Assembly (NCBI GenBank): GCA_910577945.1
Contig: CAJTNI010000036.1
Coordinates: 1 to 8,410 of the forward strand
DNA length: 8,410 nucleotides
DNA from: an uncultured Christensenella sp.
Lineage (GTDB): Bacteria; Bacillota; Clostridia; Christensenellales; Pumilibacteraceae
Direction: 5' to 3'
Positions 6,043 to 8,410 of this stretch are shown piece after piece. The stretch's first letter is position 1; each line of letters opens with the position of its first letter. Made by a program: the position numbers and the translations under genes. The notes below the pieces were generated by a model. It did not search any database. It was not told where the DNA came from and saw nothing but the letters and a program-made list of their open reading frames with translations.

Positions 6043-7275
6043 ATGGCAAAAAACGGAACGTGCGAGCTGTGCGGTCTACCCGATAACAGCTATTCAATCG
6101 AAAGCGACGGCAAGGTTTTTAAGGTCTGTAAGCTGTGTTACGACGGGTTTATAGACAAGCACGGCAGCGACTCCGCCGATATTACCGACGACGAGCTCGC
6201 CGCGCTTGCGGCAATGCCCGCGCCGCCCGCGGCGGCAGGCAAGCCCGAAACGCTGTCGCCCGACCAAATGGCAAAGCTGCTTACGCCGACGAGCGAGGAA
6301 CGCAGAAAGCTCAACGCCGCGCTGAAACGCGCCGCCGCACGCGCCGAGCAAAGCTTGACGGCGGACACCGAGGATTTAAAGCTCGAACTGCTGCGCGACA
6401 AGGCGGAAATCGAGAAAGAAGCAACCTCCAAAAAAACGAAACAGCCCGCTGCCGACGGGCAAAAGGAGACCGATATGACAACGCAGAAAAGCTCGTCGGA
6501 GGCGGAGCAGGACGCGCTCGACCGCGACCTGAAAGCCGCGAGAGCGGAGGAGAAACGCGCCGCCGCTATGGAAAAAGCCAAGCGCGCCGCCAACCCGACA
6601 ATCGACGACGAGCGCATTAAGATTACCAGCCCCGAGGTCGCGTTGCAGGCAGATTCCAGACCCAAAACCAATTTCGACGTCGCAACCAAGGAGCACGTGA
6701 GCTCGGTGCGGTTTATCGAGGCGTTTAAGTACGTAATGCACCCCGTTGTGTACGCGATTTTCGCGGGCATGGTTGTGCTTGCGGTCGCTACCGCGCTTAT
6801 GATTACCGTTACGTGGCAGGCGGCGGTCATAGACTTTTTCGCTGGCGCGGGCGCGGCGGCAATCGGCGCGCTGCTCGTATGGTATTTAAAGCGCAGGTTC
6901 GAGATTGACAGGCGCACGTATTTGCTGCGCATTCGTCAGGAGCAAATCGCGTTCGACAGCGTTTCGACCCCGTGCTACCGCGAGCTTAAAACAAAGTACC
7001 CGATAATAAAGGCGCTCGGCTGGTTGCTTAGCAAGCTCGCCGTGATAATCCCCGTAATAACGATTATCGGCGGCACGGTAAATGCGGTAATTCTTACTTT
7101 CTTACAGGTGTGGTGGTTGCTCGCGCCCGTGGTGTGCGCGGCGGCGATAGGCGGAGTGTTGACGTACTACATATTCAAGTTTTTCGCCGACTATATCAAC
7201 TACAAGCTCGATATCGAACGCAATCAGCAGCTGATTCAGCAAACGTTGCTCGACGTTCTCTCCAAAAAGAAATAA
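6043..7275 (+). CDS. Zinc-ribbon, four-helix membrane protein of unknown function
   Basis: Not recognised as a named family. The 410 residues show, in order: a CxxC-x18-CxxC zinc ribbon (Cys7, 10, 29, 32); an Ala/Pro-rich spacer to about 70; an Ala-Lys-Glu-rich, probably helical or coiled-coil stretch at about 84-183, broken by a Lys/Ser/Gln-rich low-complexity part (129-152); a polar linker; and four hydrophobic segments at about 233-256, 260-282, 327-354 and 356-380, arranged as two hairpins around a basic, Arg-rich loop (283-326). A charged helical tail ends in KKK. There is no signal peptide, so the zinc ribbon and linker are probably cytosolic. The frame is open from 5944, but the ATG at 6043 has AAGGAGAG 3 bases upstream and follows the promoter, so it is preferred. 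The gene is monocistronic, divergent from argC, and closed by a strong terminator. Confidence 0.85.
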   Translation: MAKNGTCELCGLPDNSYSIESDGKVFKVCKLCYDGFIDKHGSDSADITDDELAALAAMPAPPAAAGKPETLSPDQMAKLLTPTSEERRKLNAALKRAAARAEQSLTADTEDLKLELLRDKAEIEKEATSKKTKQPAADGQKETDMTTQKSSSEAEQDALDRDLKAARAEEKRAAAMEKAKRAANPTIDDERIKITSPEVALQADSRPKTNFDVATKEHVSSVRFIEAFKYVMHPVVYAIFAGMVVLAVATALMITVTWQAAVIDFFAGAGAAAIGALLVWYLKRRFEIDRRTYLLRIRQEQIAFDSVSTPCYRELKTKYPIIKALGWLLSKLAVIIPVITIIGGTVNAVILTFLQVWWLLAPVVCAAAIGGVLTYYIFKFFADYINYKLDIERNQQLIQQTLLDVLSKKK

Positions 7276-7284
7276 TATAGCATG

Positions 7285-7317
7285 AAAAAACCGAATTAAA
7301 GCTTAATTCGGTTTTTT
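7285..7317. terminator. Symmetrical bidirectional terminator
   Basis: A 15-bp perfect stem (7285-7299 and 7303-7317) with A6 on one side, T6 on the other and the core CCGAATTAA works as an intrinsic terminator on either strand. It lies 9 bases after the stop of the membrane protein gene. On the minus strand it would also end the small ORF at 7303-7455, whose TAA is part of the stem. Confidence 0.9.
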
Positions 7318-7455
7318 GCTGTCGTTTATATCTCCGTCTCGAACCGTGACGGCGGACGCGCCGACCCCGTCGCGCTTGACAATGTGGCAATGCGGTTTTT
7401 TTACGGGGCAGTGCGGGTCGTTGCAAATGTTTTGTGTTTCGTTTGTACGTTGCAT
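7303..7455 (-). CDS. Possible 50-residue Cys/His-rich small protein
   Basis: A minus-strand frame begins with ATG at 7455 and ends with TAA at 7303-7305. The product would start MQRTNETQNIC and carry a cluster of Cys11, His15, Cys16, His22, Cys23 and His24, followed by a polar tail ending KKPN. Supporting points are that most codons end in G or C like the neighbouring genes, that the metal-binding-like cluster is compact, and that the stop falls exactly in a bidirectional terminator. Against it, no clear ribosome site precedes the ATG and no strong promoter is visible upstream. The frame is open for 12 more codons but contains no better start. It may be a real small gene, a degenerate remnant, or chance. 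No family recognised. Confidence 0.35.
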   Translation of the reverse strand: MQRTNETQNICNDPHCPVKKPHCHIVKRDGVGASAVTVRDGDINDSKKPN

Positions 7456-7534
7456 ACTACGGTATATGTCGCAAAGCGCGAATGCGTGTCATGTCGAAGT
7501 AAATAATGTAAAGTAAATCAATGCCGCAAATCGC

Positions 7535-7563
7535 TTGACAAATTCGCGCAAATATTGTAAAAT
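7535..7563 (+). promoter_or_regulatory. tRNA-Leu promoter
   Basis: A perfect TTGACA (7535-7540), a 17-bp spacer and TAAAAT (7558-7563, five of six) give a near-consensus promoter. The first base of the mature tRNA is 12 bases past the -10, so the transcript would carry only a few bases of 5' leader for RNase P. Confidence 0.8.
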
Positions 7564-7574
7564 CGTTTTGCTAT

Positions 7575-7662
7575 GCCGGTGTGGTGGAATTGGCAGACGC
7601 GCCGGACTCAAAATCCGGTGGGCTAATAACCCGTATCGGTTCGACTCCGATCACCGGCACCA
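7575..7662 (+). tRNA. tRNA-Leu (anticodon CAA)
   Basis: A complete class II tRNA with encoded CCA. The acceptor arms are GCCGGTG (7575-7581) and CACCGGC (7652-7658), the discriminator is A7659 and CCA is 7660-7662. The anticodon stem CCGGA/TCCGG encloses the loop CTCAAAA, giving anticodon CAA at 7609-7611, which reads UUG. A long variable arm with a GGG/CCC stem follows, as expected for leucine, and the T arm is ATCGG-TTCGACT-CCGAT (7635-7651). The 3' end faces the Rep-bearing region, so it is a plausible attachment site for an integrated element. Confidence 0.97.
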
Positions 7663-7734
7663 AGACAGACAGAGATTGAACCCGAAATATCTATTCGTAA
7701 ACGGAATAGCGGGATTTATCGCTGAAAGGTAAGG

Positions 7735-7768
7735 AAAAAGCACAAGGTTGAAATGCCTTGTGCTTTTT
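7735..7768. terminator. Bidirectional terminator between tRNA-Leu and rep
   Basis: A perfect 13-bp stem (7735-7747 and 7756-7768) with an 8-base loop has five A on the left and five T on the right, so it reads as an intrinsic terminator on both strands. It would end the tRNA transcript from the left and the rep transcript from the right, 36 bases beyond the rep stop. Confidence 0.8.
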
Positions 7769-7773
7769 CTATT

Positions 7774-7796
7774 GCCCACCCAAGAGAACCCACCCA
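7774..7796 (-). repeat. TGGGTGGG direct repeat, G-quadruplex motif
   Basis: On the minus strand TGGGTGGG occurs twice (plus 7789-7796 and 7775-7782) with a 6-base spacer. The four GGG runs fit the canonical quadruplex pattern G3-N1-G3-N7-G3-N1-G3. It lies between the rep stop and the terminator hairpin. Confidence 0.6.
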
Positions 7797-7804
7797 GCGA
7801 GCCG

Positions 7805-8410
7805 CTAAAACGGACTTTCGCCGTCGTCGTCAAGCGGAATTAAGATTATAGCCTTTTCTTGTAGTTTGCCCGTATGCTTGTTTACGGGCGTATCTTTGCT
7901 TATATCGAAATTATATACCGCAGTTATTCGCCGTAGAAACGCCGCCCACGTTTTAGGCTCGTTTTCTTGTATATTCTTGTATTGCTCCGTAAGCGGTATA
8001 TTAGAAACAATATACACCGAATCATAGCAAGCAACGCGGTTAAAATGTCGTCCGTGTATTCGTATCGGTTGCCCGTCCAAGTAGTCCAATATTTCCGATA
8101 TTTTGAACGAACTGCGAAACTCGTCCAAAAATAAGACCTTTTCGCCGTTGTAATCGTCTATCCAGCCGAACTCATAATTTGTCGTTCTGTAAACGTCGTC
8201 ATAGCCGTGCTTACCGAAAACGTAACTTGTCTTTCCGCAACCCGCAGAGCCGTAAATATAATATACCTGCATTTTACGGAATTGCCGTTTGTATTTATTT
8301 TCCAAATACGCTTGTCTGTATTCTTTCGCCCATTTCATAACCCGTATAAAGCGGTTGCCGTGCTTTTTGGAAAGGTAGTAAAAACTCATATCGTTTTCAA
8401 TGTCGCGCAT
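7805..8410 (-). CDS. rep: CRESS-type replication initiator (Rep), C-terminal part
   Basis: The visible 201 residues are the superfamily 3 helicase part of a Rep like those of CRESS-DNA viruses and bacterial pCRESS plasmids, which nick the origin for rolling-circle replication and then unwind DNA. Visible are Walker A GSAGCGKTS at residues 54-62, Walker B VLFLDEF at 92-98, motif C VYIVSNIP at 132-139 (sensor Asn137) and an arginine-finger-like FLRRI at 158-162. The preceding IENDMSFYYLSKKHG segment resembles the linker that follows the HUH nuclease domain. That nuclease (normally about 100-130 residues) must lie beyond 8410, so the Met codon at the window edge is probably internal and the gene is cut by the window, not broken. 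The sequence is visibly more AT-rich in codon choice than the arg genes. Transcribed towards the tRNA; ends with TAG. Confidence 0.9.
   Translation of the reverse strand: MRDIENDMSFYYLSKKHGNRFIRVMKWAKEYRQAYLENKYKRQFRKMQVYYIYGSAGCGKTSYVFGKHGYDDVYRTTNYEFGWIDDYNGEKVLFLDEFRSSFKISEILDYLDGQPIRIHGRHFNRVACYDSVYIVSNIPLTEQYKNIQENEPKTWAAFLRRITAVYNFDISKDTPVNKHTGKLQEKAIILIPLDDDGESPF

Noticed and set aside
7376..7398. TTGACA at 7376-7381 as a promoter
   Set aside because: No acceptable -10 at 16-18 bp; the following bases are a T run and GGGG.
7535..7732. 65-codon plus-strand frame over the tRNA
   Set aside because: It is the tRNA-Leu gene and its promoter read as protein.
7651..7833. 60-codon minus-strand frame between rep and tRNA-Leu
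   Set aside because: It runs through the terminator hairpin and the 3' end of the tRNA and overlaps the rep end; not a credible gene.

Overview
The window looks like bacterial chromosome, most likely from Bacillota (Clostridia-like). This is inferred from a DegV-family gene, an argC-argB-argD-argF order, purine-rich AGGAG-type ribosome sites, sigma-70-type promoters with 17-bp spacers, a tRNA-Leu with encoded CCA, and a Rep helicase of the type integrated in Bacillota genomes. No species can be named from the sequence alone.

Left and centre (about 130-5890, all minus strand) is an arginine biosynthesis locus. It reads argC, argB and argD, then a terminator and a fresh promoter, then argF, a GNAT acetyltransferase that overlaps argF by one base (TAATG), and a DegV-family lipid-binding protein. 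The run closes with an 18-bp perfect hairpin. ArgB phosphorylates N-acetylglutamate, ArgC reduces the acyl phosphate, ArgD transaminates the semialdehyde to N-acetylornithine, and ArgF converts ornithine plus carbamoyl phosphate to citrulline. The deacetylating or transacetylating step (ArgE or ArgJ), any recognisable N-acetylglutamate synthase, and ArgG/ArgH are not in the window. ArgB has the N-terminal extension typical of arginine-inhibited kinases.

Divergent from argC (5833-6042) is a compact control region. Two good promoters sit back to back with a 6+6 bp dyad between them, and the plus-strand leader can fold into a two-tier hairpin. It drives a 410-residue protein of unknown function: an N-terminal four-cysteine zinc ribbon, a long charged helical linker, and four predicted membrane helices. 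An internal Shine-Dalgarno site and in-frame ATG could also produce a 266-residue form without the zinc ribbon. The gene ends at a strong symmetrical terminator, and a possible 50-residue Cys/His-rich ORF converges on it from the other side.

Right end (7535-8410): a tRNA-Leu(CAA) gene with its own near-consensus promoter is followed by a terminator hairpin, a G-quadruplex-capable repeat on the minus strand, and the C-terminal two thirds of a CRESS-type Rep (superfamily 3 helicase) pointing towards the tRNA. This looks like the edge of an integrated CRESS-like plasmid or phage-like element. The rest of the element, including the Rep HUH nuclease domain and any integrase, would lie beyond position 8410. 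It is the most unusual part of the window.
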